Assembly: GCA_947631075.1 (NCBI GenBank)
Contig: CANRJU010000213.1
Coordinates: 1 to 5,030, forward strand
Length of the DNA stretch: 5,030 nucleotides
Origin: an uncultured Lachnospiraceae bacterium
GTDB lineage: Bacteria > Bacillota > Clostridia > Lachnospirales > Lachnospiraceae
Direction of reading: 5' to 3'
The position numbers and the translations under genes are program-made. The notes beneath the pieces were generated by a model. It was not told where the DNA came from. It searched no databases and worked only from the letters and a program-made list of their open reading frames with translations. Position 1 is the first letter of the stretch, and each line of letters starts with the position of its first letter. Shown in pieces: positions 4,774-5,030 of the stretch.

Positions 4774-4816
4774 TGGCGTGGAAGGCGGGAGAAGTTTTGA
4801 ATAGGAGGAAGAAAGC

Positions 4817-5030
4817 ATGACATTGCGAGAAGCATCCATTGGCGATACCGTGAAGGTCAGCCGCCTGACGGGGACCGGCCCGGTCAAGCGGAGGATTATG
4901 GACATGGGTATCACCCGTGGAGTAGAAATTTTTGTGCGCAAGGTGGCGCCGCTGGGCGATCCGGTGGAGGTGACCGTGCGCGGATATGAATTGTCGCTGC
5001 GCAAGGCGGACGCCGCGATGATTGAGGTGG
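4817..5030 (+). CDS. feoA: FeoA protein, second copy, cut by the window end
   Basis: The frame is open to the window edge with 71 complete codons visible. It is a standard FeoA: ASIGDTVKV at the start, GTGPVKRRIMDMGITRG (19-35, the conserved R-MDMG-G block), VAPLGDPVEV (43-52) and RGYELSLRKADAAMIEV (55-71). FeoA proteins are about 75 residues, so only a few codons are missing. AGGAGG (4803-4808) sits 8 bases before the ATG. It is co-transcribed with the upstream feoA. FeoB, the membrane GTPase permease, is expected just beyond the window, but this is inferred. Confidence 0.94.
   Translation, partial: MTLREASIGDTVKVSRLTGTGPVKRRIMDMGITRGVEIFVRKVAPLGDPVEVTVRGYELSLRKADAAMIEV

Overview
The window looks like chromosomal DNA of an endospore-forming Firmicute, most likely a Clostridia/Lachnospiraceae-type anaerobe. 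This is inferred from four things: a cytosolic LysM plus GH18 spore-type hydrolase, a class 2 (long-form) 2-isopropylmalate synthase, a dtxR-feoA-feoA iron cluster, and GC-rich genes separated by AT-rich promoters. Both tRNA genes appear to lack an encoded CCA end.

Layout, left to right. (1) Positions 1-59 are the 3' part of a tRNA-Leu(UAA) gene on the + strand, closed by a perfect hairpin terminator. (2) Convergent to it, on the - strand, is a LysM/GH18 SleL (YaaH)-like hydrolase with a candidate mother-cell sporulation promoter (AC-N16-CATAATATA). (3) Further right, also on the - strand, is a stand-alone leuA-like gene of 663 codons. It has its own structured leader and its own rho-independent terminator. 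Its first ~550 residues are a complete class 2 2-isopropylmalate synthase, including the leucine-binding regulatory domain. Its last ~105 residues are an intact AraC-type double helix-turn-helix. This enzyme-regulator fusion is the most unusual item in the window. (4) Divergent from leuA is tRNA-Arg(ACG), with a strong promoter and terminator. (5) A DtxR/MntR-family metalloregulator on the - strand is divergent from a feo operon on the + strand (feoA, then a second feoA cut by the window edge, presumably followed by feoB). The feo promoter carries a perfect 16-bp palindrome across its -10 box, the expected operator of the adjacent regulator.

How the genes work together. The dtxR-feo block reads as a self-contained ferrous iron uptake module in which Fe(II)-loaded regulator would shut off feo transcription. 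The leuA-araC gene reads as a possible trigger enzyme: a leucine-sensing biosynthetic enzyme whose DNA-binding tail could feed leucine status back to transcription, perhaps at its own leader, which is rich in inverted and direct repeats. That link is inference. The sequence directly shows the in-frame fusion, conserved catalytic residues and a full AraC domain. The remaining intergenic stretches hold promoters, leaders and terminators; I saw no insertion sequence, CRISPR array or phage gene.
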